Source: Burkholderiales bacterium RIFCSPLOWO2_12_FULL_61_40 (GTDB lineage Bacteria > Pseudomonadota > Gammaproteobacteria > Burkholderiales > Burkholderiaceae_C). From it: a stretch of 64,000 nucleotides of DNA. The DNA is taken from positions 1-64,000 of the forward strand of contig MESI01000085.1 in NCBI GenBank assembly GCA_001770935.1. Reading direction: 5' to 3'. The notes beneath the pieces are model-generated. The model saw only the letters and a program-made list of their open reading frames with translations, searched no databases and was not told where the DNA came from. The position numbers and the translations under genes are program-made. This document shows, in pieces, positions 24,325 through 33,201 of the stretch; within the stretch, counting starts at the first letter, position 1; every line of letters begins with the position of its first letter.

Positions 24325-25605
24325 ATGGATGCCATGACTACACCTCCACTCCACCCCCTTCCCGCAACCGGGCCGCACCCAGCCCAGGGTCGCAGCCTGC
24401 TGCATCTGGCCCACGACCTGTTTCCCGCCGTGCTGGCGGGGCTCATTGCGGTGCTCATCTCCTATGCCGGCCCTTTTCTGCTGGTTTTGCAGGCGGCGCA
24501 GGCTGCCCACCTGAGCCAGGGGCAACTGGCCTCCTGGGTCTGGGCCATCTCCATTGGCGCGGGCGTGTGCAGCGTGTGGATGAGCTGGCGGCACAAAATC
24601 CCCGTGGTCTGCGCCTGGAACACCCCCGGCGCGGCCCTGCTGGTGGGTGGGCTTGCCACCCTGCCCTACAACCAGGCCATTGGCGCCTATATCGTGGCGG
24701 CGGCGGCCCTGGTGCTGATCGGCATGACCGGTGTCTTTGAGCGGCTGATGGCCGTCATCCCCAAAAGCCTGTGCGCGGCCATGCTGGCAGGCATCCTGAT
24801 GCGTTTTGGGGTGGACGCGTTTGCCGCAGCGCGCAGCCAGATCAGCGGCGCCCCCTGGCTGGTGGGCTCCATGTTTGTGGGGTATCTGTTTTTCAAACGG
24901 TATTCGGCGCGTTATGCCATTGCACTCACCTTGTTGCTGGGCATTGCCTTGTGGGCATTGCTGGGCTGGGGTGCGCTGGAAACCGTGCAGGATGCATCCA
25001 CCATCGGCTCCGCCGTTTTTGGCCTGACCTCTCCGGTCTGGACCACGCCGGCGTTTTCGCTGCAAGCCATTGTGAGTTTGGGCCTGCCTTTGGCGGTGCT
25101 GTGCCTGACCGGGCAGCAGGTTCCCGGCGTGGCCGTGCTGCGCGCGGCCAACTACCAGGCACCCACCAGCAAACTGGTGACCGGCACCGGCTGGGCCAGC
25201 CTGTTGCTGGCGCCTTTGGGGGCGCACGGAGTCAACCTGGCGGCCATCACCGCCGCCATCTGCACCGGGCCCGAGGCGCACCAGCGCATGGACAGGCGCT
25301 GGATCGCGGGCGTGGCCTGCGGTGCGTTTTATCTGTTGATCGGCAGTTTTGCGGGCTCCATCACCTACACCTTCTCCCATTTGCCACCGGCATTGGTGAC
25401 CACGGTGGCGGGCCTGGCCTTGCTGGGCGCGATTCAGGGCGGCATGGTGAACGCCATGTCCGAACCGTCAGAGCGCGAAGCGGCACTGGTCACCTTCATC
25501 GTCACCGCCTCCAACGTCACCTTGCTGGGTTTGGGCTCGGCATGCTGGGGGATTGTGTTGGGCTTGCTGTCGTATTTTGTGCTGCGCCCACGCACCGTGG
25601 CTTGA
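24325..25605 (+). CDS. benE: BenE-family benzoate/H+ symporter-like transporter
   Basis: 426 residues, about 12 membrane helices. LVLQAAQAAHLSQGQLASWV, VWMSWRHKIPVVCAWNTPGA, GQQVPGVAVLRAANY and FAGSITYTFSHLPP follow the BenE pattern. The family imports benzoate or purine-like substrates with protons. No benzoate-catabolic genes are in view, so the substrate is uncertain. The start could also be the ATG 9 bp downstream. Confidence 0.88.
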   Translation: MDAMTTPPLHPLPATGPHPAQGRSLLHLAHDLFPAVLAGLIAVLISYAGPFLLVLQAAQAAHLSQGQLASWVWAISIGAGVCSVWMSWRHKIPVVCAWNTPGAALLVGGLATLPYNQAIGAYIVAAAALVLIGMTGVFERLMAVIPKSLCAAMLAGILMRFGVDAFAAARSQISGAPWLVGSMFVGYLFFKRYSARYAIALTLLLGIALWALLGWGALETVQDASTIGSAVFGLTSPVWTTPAFSLQAIVSLGLPLAVLCLTGQQVPGVAVLRAANYQAPTSKLVTGTGWASLLLAPLGAHGVNLAAITAAICTGPEAHQRMDRRWIAGVACGAFYLLIGSFAGSITYTFSHLPPALVTTVAGLALLGAIQGGMVNAMSEPSEREAALVTFIVTASNVTLLGLGSACWGIVLGLLSYFVLRPRTVA

Positions 25606-27051
25606 CTAACGTGATAGGGCCGCAGGTGTTTCGACCAGTGCGCCTACGCGCTGCGCGGTCTCCAGGGTATCAAGCTGGTCGATGAGTGCTTGTGCTTGCG
25701 TTTGGAGGGTGCTGTCACCGCATTCCAACACTTCCAAAGCAAGTTCACGGGCGCCCTGAAGTAAATCCAGGGCCAGGAATTCTTGGGCCAACTCCAACTG
25801 CACCGCCGGGTTGGGTTCAAGGTCTTGAACGGGCTCCACCAGGGCCAGATTCGGAACGGTGTCTTGCGTTTCAGCCTGCGGCATGAATTCGAATTCGACC
25901 AGGGGCTCGTCGCCATGCGGGTCTTCTTGCGCAGGCGCACTCCCGTCGGCTGGGCTATCCAACGCCAGTTCGTGCTCGGGCACATCCGAAGGGGGCAATA
26001 CATCTGCAGGAGGCTCCAGGGAATGTTGGCCCAAATCCTTCATGGCCTGCGCGATCAAGTCAGGCATGGGTTCGGGTTCATCCTCAGAATCAGCGCCAAG
26101 GTCCAGATCAAGGTCCAGGTCCAGGTCCAAGTCGAGCGCCAGATCGACCTCTGCACCGGGGGGCACGGCTTTGCGCGCTTCCAACATCTCGGCTCCAGCC
26201 GGTTCACGGGCTTGCTCCGACATGTCTACGGTTGCGTATGCTGGATGCATTGCGTCGCGCGGCCAGTCGTCGTACATATGCTGCCGGGCCCGTGCATCCC
26301 GTTTGTCTGCCAAGGACTTGCGCACCCGCTCCACCTCACTGGCAGCCACCTCGGGATCAAACTCCAGTGACGGGGCAGGCGGCGCAAACAGGCTGGTGTC
26401 TGTACTGCGCATCGGCTCCAGCATGTCTTCCTCCGGTTCGGGCGACGCAGGCGGCACATCGTCCCAAAACAAATTCAGCACCGACTCCGATTCAGCCATC
26501 GGAGCGGAGTGCGCAAAGTCCACTTCGTCAAAAGCAGGCGGTACGAACACAGGCGCAGGCGTACTGGCGGCCACTTGAACTTCCGGCGCCTTCAAAACAT
26601 CAGGCTGCGGCTCCAGGTCTTCCTCTTCAAGGTATTGGCGGCTGTCGGCAAAATCCGCCTCCACCGGTGCTGGATCAATGGCGGTTCGGCGCCAGGCATA
26701 CCACCCCAAAACGCCCCCCAGAACCAGGGCACCCAGGCCCAGAACAAACCCCTCGGCACCCAAAACCCAGGAAGCATCGGACAAAAGGTTCAATGAAAAA
26801 CCATGAACGTCCTGGGTCTGGAGTTGCTGGAGCGTGGTTTGCGTGCCGAGCGCTTGTTGGTGCAGTGCCTTGATCTGCGACTCTAACTGGTCCAACTGCT
26901 GCGCCCCTCCACCCATGTTCTGCGCTTGAACAGAGGCGATTTGAGCAGACGGTTCGGATAATGAAGAGGTGGAAAGCAAGATATTCCCATTGAGCAAGCC
27001 ATTGGACGAGGCCAGGTCTGGCGTCCACTCCCTATGGGTTCGCGCTTTCAT
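25606..27051 (-). CDS. FimV-like protein, C-terminal architecture
   Basis: 481 residues with no signal peptide. A Gln-rich coiled coil (about 48-80), one membrane helix (about 95-120), a long acidic cytoplasmic region, an Asp-Leu repeat (about 305-318), then at about 415-470 the FimV C-terminal TPR-like block (LELAQEFLALDLLQGARELA, LEVLECGD). FimV proteins act in type IV pilus and cell-pole assembly. The normal N-terminal domain is absent here but occurs in the divergent gene. The stop abuts that of benE. Confidence 0.75.
   Translation of the reverse strand: MKARTHREWTPDLASSNGLLNGNILLSTSSLSEPSAQIASVQAQNMGGGAQQLDQLESQIKALHQQALGTQTTLQQLQTQDVHGFSLNLLSDASWVLGAEGFVLGLGALVLGGVLGWYAWRRTAIDPAPVEADFADSRQYLEEEDLEPQPDVLKAPEVQVAASTPAPVFVPPAFDEVDFAHSAPMAESESVLNLFWDDVPPASPEPEEDMLEPMRSTDTSLFAPPAPSLEFDPEVAASEVERVRKSLADKRDARARQHMYDDWPRDAMHPAYATVDMSEQAREPAGAEMLEARKAVPPGAEVDLALDLDLDLDLDLDLGADSEDEPEPMPDLIAQAMKDLGQHSLEPPADVLPPSDVPEHELALDSPADGSAPAQEDPHGDEPLVEFEFMPQAETQDTVPNLALVEPVQDLEPNPAVQLELAQEFLALDLLQGARELALEVLECGDSTLQTQAQALIDQLDTLETAQRVGALVETPAALSR
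26111..26129 (-). repeat. Asp-Leu hexamer tract, left copy
   Basis: Read on the minus strand, 19 bases are identical to part of the tract at 28273-28299, in inverted orientation and in the same codon phase (GAC CTG). It lies within the C-terminal-type FimV-like gene. Confidence 0.8.
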
Positions 27052-27231
27052 GCCTCCATCCTTTGGAGCGTATTATTCATCAAAGCGATGACTCCCCCCA
27101 GAGACTTTGCACCCGACTGTGGTTTTAAACTGTGACCCATGCGATTGGGGCTGTGACCATAGGTACTTTCACCAACTCCCAGCCCCCTTCCAAGCCGTGC
27201 GAGAATCGCGCCAACAAAAAAAGCTGTGTTG

Positions 27232-28338
27232 ATGCACAAAAAAATATTTACAGGGATTGGCCTCATTGGCCTTGCAATTGGCTGCGCGGCAGCCACGCTG
27301 GGGCGCGCCCAGGGATTGGTGTGGATCGGCAGCCCGCTGAACCTCGCCGTTCAGGTGCAATTTGCAGACGGAGAGGAAGTCTCCCCGGCGTGTGTGGAAG
27401 CGGATGTTTTTCATGCCGATGCACGGTTGGACAGCAGCCGAGTCCATGTCACGGTGGAACCGGGAGCGCAAGCCCAGGTCGGGCTTGTGCGAATTGCCTC
27501 CTCCATACCCGTAGATGAACCTGTCGTAACGGTTTATTTGCGAGCAGGCTGCCTTCAGAAGAGTTCCAGACGCTACGTGCTTCTGGCCGAACTGCCCAGC
27601 GATGTGGCTACGCCAACGTCTGTCCCGCTCCCCAGCCGAGTGGCCGCCTTGCCCTTGGCGCCGCGAACCGATATTCCCGCGCCCAGCGTTCCGACAGCCG
27701 CAGCCGTAAGCCAACCCGGCCATTCATCGCCCCGCCCCGAGCGCAAGGCACGACCAGTCAGCGATCAGGGGCCAGCACCGACCCGGACACCCCAAAGAGT
27801 TGCCCCTCCCGCGAACACTCAGTTGGCCCGTGGCTCTGGAAAACCGCGCCTCAAACTGGACCTTCTGGATTTGGTGGAAGAAAGGGATCCAATCCTCAAG
27901 TCTTCCCTCGAACTGACCATCCTGCCAACCGACAACCTGCACATCCGGGCGGAGGCAGCCGCCTTGTGGCGCACCCTGAACGCGTCTCCAGAAGAGATCC
28001 TGCAGCAGGCGGCACGCGTGCAGCGGATGGGGTCGGATGTGGATGCGCTAAAAGCCCTGACAGTCAAAAACCAGCGCGGCTTGGCCGACCTGGAAGCACG
28101 GCTTCAAAAAGCCGAATCCGAACGGTATGCCAATTGGCTGGTCTACGTGTTAGGAGCAATGCTGTTGGCCATGGTGACCGCTCTGGCGATTGTGTGGCGC
28201 CGACAAGTGGCTCCAGACAAATCGGTCCGGTGGCAGGTCCCTCCTGGAGTGGCACCAGCATCCGATGCATTAGACCTGGACCTGGACCTGGACCTGGACA
28301 TACCAGCAATGCAAGCGCCAGCCAAACCCAATCCGTAA
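27232..28338 (+). CDS. FimV-like protein, N-terminal architecture
   Basis: 368 residues. A signal peptide (MHKKIFTGIGLIGLAIGCAA) is followed by a FimV N-terminal-like domain (IGSPLNLAVQVQFADGEEV, VRIASSIPVDEPVVTVYLRA, YVLLAELPS), a Pro-rich linker, one membrane helix at about 300-322 and a short Asp-Leu tract, ending 9 residues later. No C-terminal TPR block. GTG at 27226 is an alternative start. Divergent from the complementary half, and 123 bp before the CsgG-like gene. Confidence 0.75.
   Translation: MHKKIFTGIGLIGLAIGCAAATLGRAQGLVWIGSPLNLAVQVQFADGEEVSPACVEADVFHADARLDSSRVHVTVEPGAQAQVGLVRIASSIPVDEPVVTVYLRAGCLQKSSRRYVLLAELPSDVATPTSVPLPSRVAALPLAPRTDIPAPSVPTAAAVSQPGHSSPRPERKARPVSDQGPAPTRTPQRVAPPANTQLARGSGKPRLKLDLLDLVEERDPILKSSLELTILPTDNLHIRAEAAALWRTLNASPEEILQQAARVQRMGSDVDALKALTVKNQRGLADLEARLQKAESERYANWLVYVLGAMLLAMVTALAIVWRRQVAPDKSVRWQVPPGVAPASDALDLDLDLDLDIPAMQAPAKPNP
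28273..28299 (+). repeat. Asp-Leu hexamer tract, right copy
   Basis: Four and a half copies of GACCTG. It is the inverted partner of 26111-26129, 2.2 kb away, inside the N-terminal-type FimV-like gene. Confidence 0.85.
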
Positions 28339-28461
28339 TAGGCGGTTCAAAATAAATACAAAAAGGGATGTCAACGCGCATGCGTAATCGATCTGTAAAC
28401 AACATCCATCCACCCTTCCCATCCATTTATCTTTCACACCCACTCCCAGGAACCCCCGCCC

Positions 28462-29604
28462 ATGCGATTTGTCCCCCTCCCAACGATCCACCGCCACGCC
28501 GCCCGCGCGGCACTCTGTGCAGTCTTCGCCATCACCAGTAGCACCGCCTTTGCCCAAAGCAATGTCGAGAAATGCACGGCCAAACTGGGCACCCTGTCGG
28601 TCATTGAAGCGCCCGGCGGCTACGGCTACTTGTCCTCCTACGGCCTGGGTTCACCCGCTGCCGTGCTGCGTTTGATGATCCAGCAGTCCGACTGCTTTGA
28701 CGTGGTGGAGCGCGGTGCTGCGTTCAGCAGCTTGCAACAGGAGCGTGCACTGGCCGGAAGCGGCGAGTTGCAGCAAGGCTCCAACATCGGCCAGGGCCAG
28801 TTGCAGGCGGCGGACTTTGTCATGACCCCCAATGTGCAAGTCACCGGCAACACGGGGGGTGCCGGTGCCGCTCTGGGGGGCCTGGGCAGTCTCTTTGGCG
28901 GCGTTGGCGCGGTCTTGGGTGGCTTGGCCGGCAACGTCAAGTTCAAGGAGGCGCAAACCAGCTTGCTGATCGCTGATGTGCGCTCTGGCATCCAGGTGGC
29001 CGCAGCCGAGGGTATGGCCTCCAAGACCGACTTTGGCATTGGTGGCTGGGGTTTTGGCGGGGGCGCCTTCGTCGGCGGTGGTGGCTACACCAACACCCCC
29101 GAGGGCAAGATGATTTCCGCCAGTTTGCTGGACAACTACAACAACATCGTGCTGCAAATCCGCGACAAGAAGCAGCTGATCCGCACCCACAGCGCCAGCT
29201 CGGCGGCCAACGCGGCGGGCTCCATTGCGGCAACCAATGTGCGCCCCATGGCGCCCGCACCGGCTCAACACACACCACCACCCGCACCGGTGCAGCGCAC
29301 GGGCGCAGCGGCGCAGGCCTCCGTGGGTTATGCCGGTGTCTTTAGCGGCCCGGACCAGGGCACCTTTGCGGTCAGCATCACATCTGGCGGGGAGGTGACG
29401 GGCAGCGGCAATTCAGTGGGATTTGGCCGCTTTACGGTGCAAGGGCGCGTGGACCCTTCGGGCAATTTGTCCATGAGTTCCTCGGGCACGGCCAATGGGG
29501 CGCAATTCTCGGGCGTGATCAACCAGCAAACCGGTCAGGTCAACGGCGTGTGGATGGTGGCCGGTACGCCCAAGCAGGGCTCGTTTACGGGGGGGCGGAT
29601 GTAG
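28462..29604 (+). CDS. CsgG/HfaB-like secreted protein
   Basis: 380 residues with a Sec signal peptide (about 1-31, cut after AFA; no lipobox). GSPAAVLRLMIQQSDCFDVV, LQAADFVMTPNVQV and TSLLIADVRSGIQVAAAEG match the CsgG family, whose members form outer-membrane secretion pores or attach holdfasts. A Gly-rich insert (about 130-155), a Pro linker and an unrelated beta-rich tail of about 90 residues follow. No curli subunit genes are near. Confidence 0.75.
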   Translation: MRFVPLPTIHRHAARAALCAVFAITSSTAFAQSNVEKCTAKLGTLSVIEAPGGYGYLSSYGLGSPAAVLRLMIQQSDCFDVVERGAAFSSLQQERALAGSGELQQGSNIGQGQLQAADFVMTPNVQVTGNTGGAGAALGGLGSLFGGVGAVLGGLAGNVKFKEAQTSLLIADVRSGIQVAAAEGMASKTDFGIGGWGFGGGAFVGGGGYTNTPEGKMISASLLDNYNNIVLQIRDKKQLIRTHSASSAANAAGSIAATNVRPMAPAPAQHTPPPAPVQRTGAAAQASVGYAGVFSGPDQGTFAVSITSGGEVTGSGNSVGFGRFTVQGRVDPSGNLSMSSSGTANGAQFSGVINQQTGQVNGVWMVAGTPKQGSFTGGRM

Positions 29605-29646
29605 GGGCGGTGATGCGCATGCCGCGAGTCACCCCAGCCAGTTTTA

Positions 29647-29676
29647 TTCGCTCCGCCTGATTTCAGGCAGAGCGAA
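29647..29676. terminator. Stem-loop between CsgG-like and UspA genes
   Basis: TTCGCTC-C-GCCTGA, TT, TCAGGC-A-GAGCGAA: 13 paired bases with one mismatch, located between convergent stops. It lacks a T-run, so a role as terminator or transcript end is inferred. Confidence 0.45.
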
Positions 29677-29695
29677 CAAGGGGAGCCGCTGCCCT

Positions 29696-30136
29696 TTAGC
29701 GGGCGACCAATACGGGTACGGGAGACTCGGCGACCACCTTGGCCGCAACACTGCCCAGCATCAAGCGGGAGATGCCGGTGCGGCCATGGGAGCCCACCAC
29801 AATGAGGTCAGCCTCTTCGGTTTGCGCAGTGCGCACGATGCCGCTGGCAACGGCCACTTCTTCCACCATGCGGGCTTGCAAATTCACTGCGGGGCCACCT
29901 TCGGCGCACATGGCTGCCACCTTGGCATGGGCCGCCGCCGCATGTTCTTGCGCAGCCGACATATAGGATTGGAATCCCACGGGATTGACTTCCCCCAGGC
30001 CCAGGTAGGGGTACGGGTCCACGGCGTACAGCGCGGTCAGTTTGGCGCCATGGGTGCGTGCCAGGCCCACGGCCAATGCGACAGCATGGTCCGATGCAGC
30101 AGAACCGTCGGTCGCCAGCAGGATGTGTTTGAACAT
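29696..30136 (-). CDS. Universal stress protein, UspA family
   Basis: 146 residues starting MFKHILLATDGSAASD. GSHGRTGISRLMLGSVA near the end is the ATP-binding signature (Gx2Gx9G-S). It is a single-domain cytosolic protein of normal length. Family roles lie in stress and starvation survival. Monocistronic. Confidence 0.9.
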   Translation of the reverse strand: MFKHILLATDGSAASDHAVALAVGLARTHGAKLTALYAVDPYPYLGLGEVNPVGFQSYMSAAQEHAAAAHAKVAAMCAEGGPAVNLQARMVEEVAVASGIVRTAQTEEADLIVVGSHGRTGISRLMLGSVAAKVVAESPVPVLVAR

Positions 30137-30295
30137 GAATACCTCGTCAAGTGAAATTTGAAAACCCAAATGTTGCCTTGTGGGCGGCATCTGAACCTTG
30201 ATGCAAGCCAATTAATCTGCGGTAACACCAGACACTGGCCGACAGCAAGCGCAGATGTTACTTGCAATGCCACCGAGTGCCCCCAGCTTTTGCCC

Positions 30296-30733
30296 ATGAA
30301 CGACACACTTCACATTGTCTGCCCGCATTGCCACACCACCAACCGGGTTCGTACAGAACAGTTGGGCAGTGCACCCGACTGCGGCCAGTGCAAACGCGCT
30401 TTGTTCAACGCGCACCCGGTGGCACTGGATGAGGCCGCCTTTGACAAACACATAGGCCGCAGCCAGATTCCGATCCTGGTGGATTTCTGGGCGCCCTGGT
30501 GCGGTCCCTGCCGCACGATGGCGCCCGCTTTCGAGCAGGCTTGTGCACAGCTGGAGCCGCAGGTACGGCTGGCCAAGGTCGATACCGAAGCGGTGCCCCA
30601 TCTGGGCGCGCGGTACAACATCCGCAGCATCCCGACGCTGGCGCTGTTCTCGGGGGGCCGTGAACTGGCCCGCCAGCCGGGCGCCATGGGTGCCGCAGAC
30701 ATCGTGCGCTGGGCGCGCTCCCATTTACGCTGA
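30296..30733 (+). CDS. trxC: Thioredoxin 2
   Basis: 145 residues. An N-terminal zinc ribbon (CPHC at about 9-12 and CGQC at about 28-31) precedes a thioredoxin domain with WCGPC (about 66-70) and the cis-proline in SIPTL. TrxC reduces disulfides under oxidative stress. The ATG at 30296 begins exactly at the zinc ribbon; upstream in-frame sequence is not conserved. Confidence 0.92.
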   Translation: MNDTLHIVCPHCHTTNRVRTEQLGSAPDCGQCKRALFNAHPVALDEAAFDKHIGRSQIPILVDFWAPWCGPCRTMAPAFEQACAQLEPQVRLAKVDTEAVPHLGARYNIRSIPTLALFSGGRELARQPGAMGAADIVRWARSHLR

Positions 30734-30749
30734 ACCGCCAGCATCACTT

Positions 30750-30808
30750 TTGCTACACAATTAATAGCTGCTTGCGCATATTCTGTGCGGGCCAGAGGCC
30801 TATTTCTC
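30750..30808 (+). repeat. Rep-A copy 13
   Basis: TTGCTACACAATTAATAGC, TGCTTGCGCATATTC, GGGCCAGAGGCC. Lies 64 bp before the YjgN-like gene, co-oriented. Confidence 0.85.
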
Positions 30809-30872
30809 TCATAAAACATGAGAAAATCAGAACTGTCTGCTTTCTCAACAAAACCACCAGGGAAGAATTGCC

Positions 30873-32060
30873 ATGAACGCGTCAGAGACCAGCCCGCCTG
30901 CCACGCCCGACATCAGGGTGCAAGATGCAGCGTCCAAAGCGCACCAACTGGACATCCGGTTCACCGGCTCCGGGAGTGAGTACTTCCGCATCTGGATCGT
31001 GAACCTGCTCTTGATGCTGGTGACCTTGGGCATTTACTACCCCTGGGCCAAGGTGCGGCGCTTGCGCTACTTTCATGGCAACACACTGGTGGGCAACGAA
31101 CCTCTGGACTTTCATGGCAATCCCAAAAAGATGCTGAAAGGCTATGCGCTGGTTGGCGTGCTGCTGGTGCTGTATTCGACGGTGGGTGAATATTCGCCCA
31201 CCGCAAAACTGCTGGCGTTTTTGGTCGTGATGGCCCTTGGGCCGGCCCTGCTCAAGTCCTCCATGCAGTTTCGGCTGGCCAATACCAGCTGGCGCGGCCT
31301 GCGCTTTGCCTTCAGGGGCTCGCTCAAGGACGTTTATCGGGCGGTGTTGCCACTGCTGCTGCCGGGCTTGGTGATGGTCGGTGCTTTGACGGCGGTGCCC
31401 AACCCGCAAACCCCGCCCATGTGGTATGTATTCACCTTGGCTGCGGTGGGCCTGCTGACCTTGGCGGTCATGCCATGGCTGCTGTGGAACCTGAAGCGCT
31501 ACCAGCACAGCCACTACGCCCTGGCGTCTTTGCAAACCACGTTTCGGGCCACACCGGGGAGTTTTTACAAAATCCTGCTCCAGGCCTTGGGGCTGGCCTT
31601 ATTGGCCTTGCTGATTGCCGTTGGAGTTCCCGCCCTGATGTTCTATTCCGTCAAGGCCAGTGGCCCTGTAGGGGCGGTCGGAGCGGGTCTAGGCCTGGTG
31701 GCTGGCTTGCTCCCACTGCTGGCCATCCTGGCGATCTTCGTGGCGCTCAAGCCTTTTGTGGTGGCCCGCATGCAAAACCTGGTGTGGACACAAACCGGAA
31801 ATACCTCTTTGCGCTTTCGCAGCCATTTGCAGTTCAAGTCCCTGCTGTGGCTGACGCTCAAAAATTGGTTGCTGATCATTCTCACCCTGGGCTTGTACTG
31901 GCCTTTTGCGGCCATTGCTCTGGCGCGGATGCGCCTGCAAGCCGTGGGTGTGCGAACCCATGTCCACCCGGACACGCTGGTCGCCCAGATCCAGGGCAGC
32001 GAGGGGGACGCGGCGGGCGACGCTGCTGGGGATTTGTTGGGTATAGACATCGGGCTTTGA
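30873..32060 (+). CDS. YjgN/DUF898 membrane protein
   Basis: 395 residues, AGGGAAG ribosome site. FTGSGSEYFRIWIVNLLLML, GIYYPWAKVRRLRYFHGNT and LGLYWPFAAIALARMRL are hallmark DUF898 blocks; about eight membrane helices in two repeated halves. Function unknown. The M48 peptidase follows 15 bp later; this pairing of YjgN with an M48 protease recurs in proteobacteria. Confidence 0.9.
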   Translation: MNASETSPPATPDIRVQDAASKAHQLDIRFTGSGSEYFRIWIVNLLLMLVTLGIYYPWAKVRRLRYFHGNTLVGNEPLDFHGNPKKMLKGYALVGVLLVLYSTVGEYSPTAKLLAFLVVMALGPALLKSSMQFRLANTSWRGLRFAFRGSLKDVYRAVLPLLLPGLVMVGALTAVPNPQTPPMWYVFTLAAVGLLTLAVMPWLLWNLKRYQHSHYALASLQTTFRATPGSFYKILLQALGLALLALLIAVGVPALMFYSVKASGPVGAVGAGLGLVAGLLPLLAILAIFVALKPFVVARMQNLVWTQTGNTSLRFRSHLQFKSLLWLTLKNWLLIILTLGLYWPFAAIALARMRLQAVGVRTHVHPDTLVAQIQGSEGDAAGDAAGDLLGIDIGL

Positions 32061-32075
32061 GTTCGTCCAGGAACC

Positions 32076-33134
32076 ATGCACCTCGCCACCCTGCCCGCCA
32101 GTTACTTTGACGGAACCAGCGCCCGCGCCCACGCAGTCACCCTGCAGCTGCAGGGCGACGCTTTGCACATCCAAGGCGTTGGCATAGACCGCAGCATCGC
32201 CTTGCGCGAGGTGCAGTGGCCCGAACGCACACGCCATGGGCTGCGGATCGCCCACTTTGCCGGGGGTGGCTCGGTGCGCGGTGACGATGCAGCGGCATGG
32301 GATGCCTGGCGCCGGGACGGCGGCCACACCGATTCCCTGGTCGTGCGGCTGCAACAAAGCTGGCGCGGCGTGCTGGCCAGCGCACTGGCCTTGCTGGCCG
32401 TGGTGGTGGTGTTGCAGCAATGGGGCATTCCCTGGGCCGCACGCGCCGTGGTGGCAGCCACCCCCATGCGCGTGGACCGTTCGCTGGGCGAGACCTCTTT
32501 GGCCGCCATAGACCAGCACCTGATGCACCCCAGCGAACTGCCCGCAGCGGAACAAAACCGCATCCGCCAAGCCTTAACGCAGGCCTTGCGCACTCTGCCC
32601 TCCGCCGCCACCCCCCACTGGCAGCTGGTGTTTCGCCGCAGCCGCATCGGACCCAACGCCTTTGCGCTACCCGGCGGCACCCTGGTGCTGACCGATGAGC
32701 TGGTCGAACTGGTGGGACACGACACCCAGGTGATCACCGCCGTACTGGCGCATGAAATGGGCCATGTGCGGCACCGCCACGGTGTACGCATGCTGGTCCA
32801 GGCCACGGTGCTGGGAGGACTGGGCGCGGTATTTCTGGGCGACTTCAACACGCTGCTGGCCAGCGTGCCGGTATTGCTGGGCCAGGCCAGCTATTCGCGC
32901 GAGGCCGAACGCGAGGCGGACGCCGAGGCGGTCCGCATTCTCAGGGCCGCGTCCATTTCGCCAGCGGTGATGGTCACCCTGTTTGACAAGCTCGCAGAGA
33001 AGGCGCAAAGGGCCACACAAGGCAAGGATTCGGCCAGCCAGGCTGGCGCGTGGCTGGGCATTGCCTTTGCCTCCCATCCGACGGACGCGGATCGGGTGCG
33101 ATTTTTCAAGGAAGCCGCGTATCCGAGCCGCTGA
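32076..33134 (+). CDS. M48-family metallopeptidase
   Basis: 352 residues. A cytoplasmic N-terminal domain, one membrane helix (about 88-112), then a catalytic domain: VLAHEMGHVRHRHG carries the HExxH zinc site and SREAEREADAEAV the third ligand region. It probably faces the periplasm, like BepA or HtpX relatives, in envelope quality control. Operon with the YjgN-like gene. Confidence 0.88.
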   Translation: MHLATLPASYFDGTSARAHAVTLQLQGDALHIQGVGIDRSIALREVQWPERTRHGLRIAHFAGGGSVRGDDAAAWDAWRRDGGHTDSLVVRLQQSWRGVLASALALLAVVVVLQQWGIPWAARAVVAATPMRVDRSLGETSLAAIDQHLMHPSELPAAEQNRIRQALTQALRTLPSAATPHWQLVFRRSRIGPNAFALPGGTLVLTDELVELVGHDTQVITAVLAHEMGHVRHRHGVRMLVQATVLGGLGAVFLGDFNTLLASVPVLLGQASYSREAEREADAEAVRILRAASISPAVMVTLFDKLAEKAQRATQGKDSASQAGAWLGIAFASHPTDADRVRFFKEAAYPSR

Positions 33135-33201
33135 CTGGCTTTTGTTTGATCAGGCGCACGCAAGTTGGGAGACAATCGCGTCCTTCTGAAACATTTGCCC
33201 C

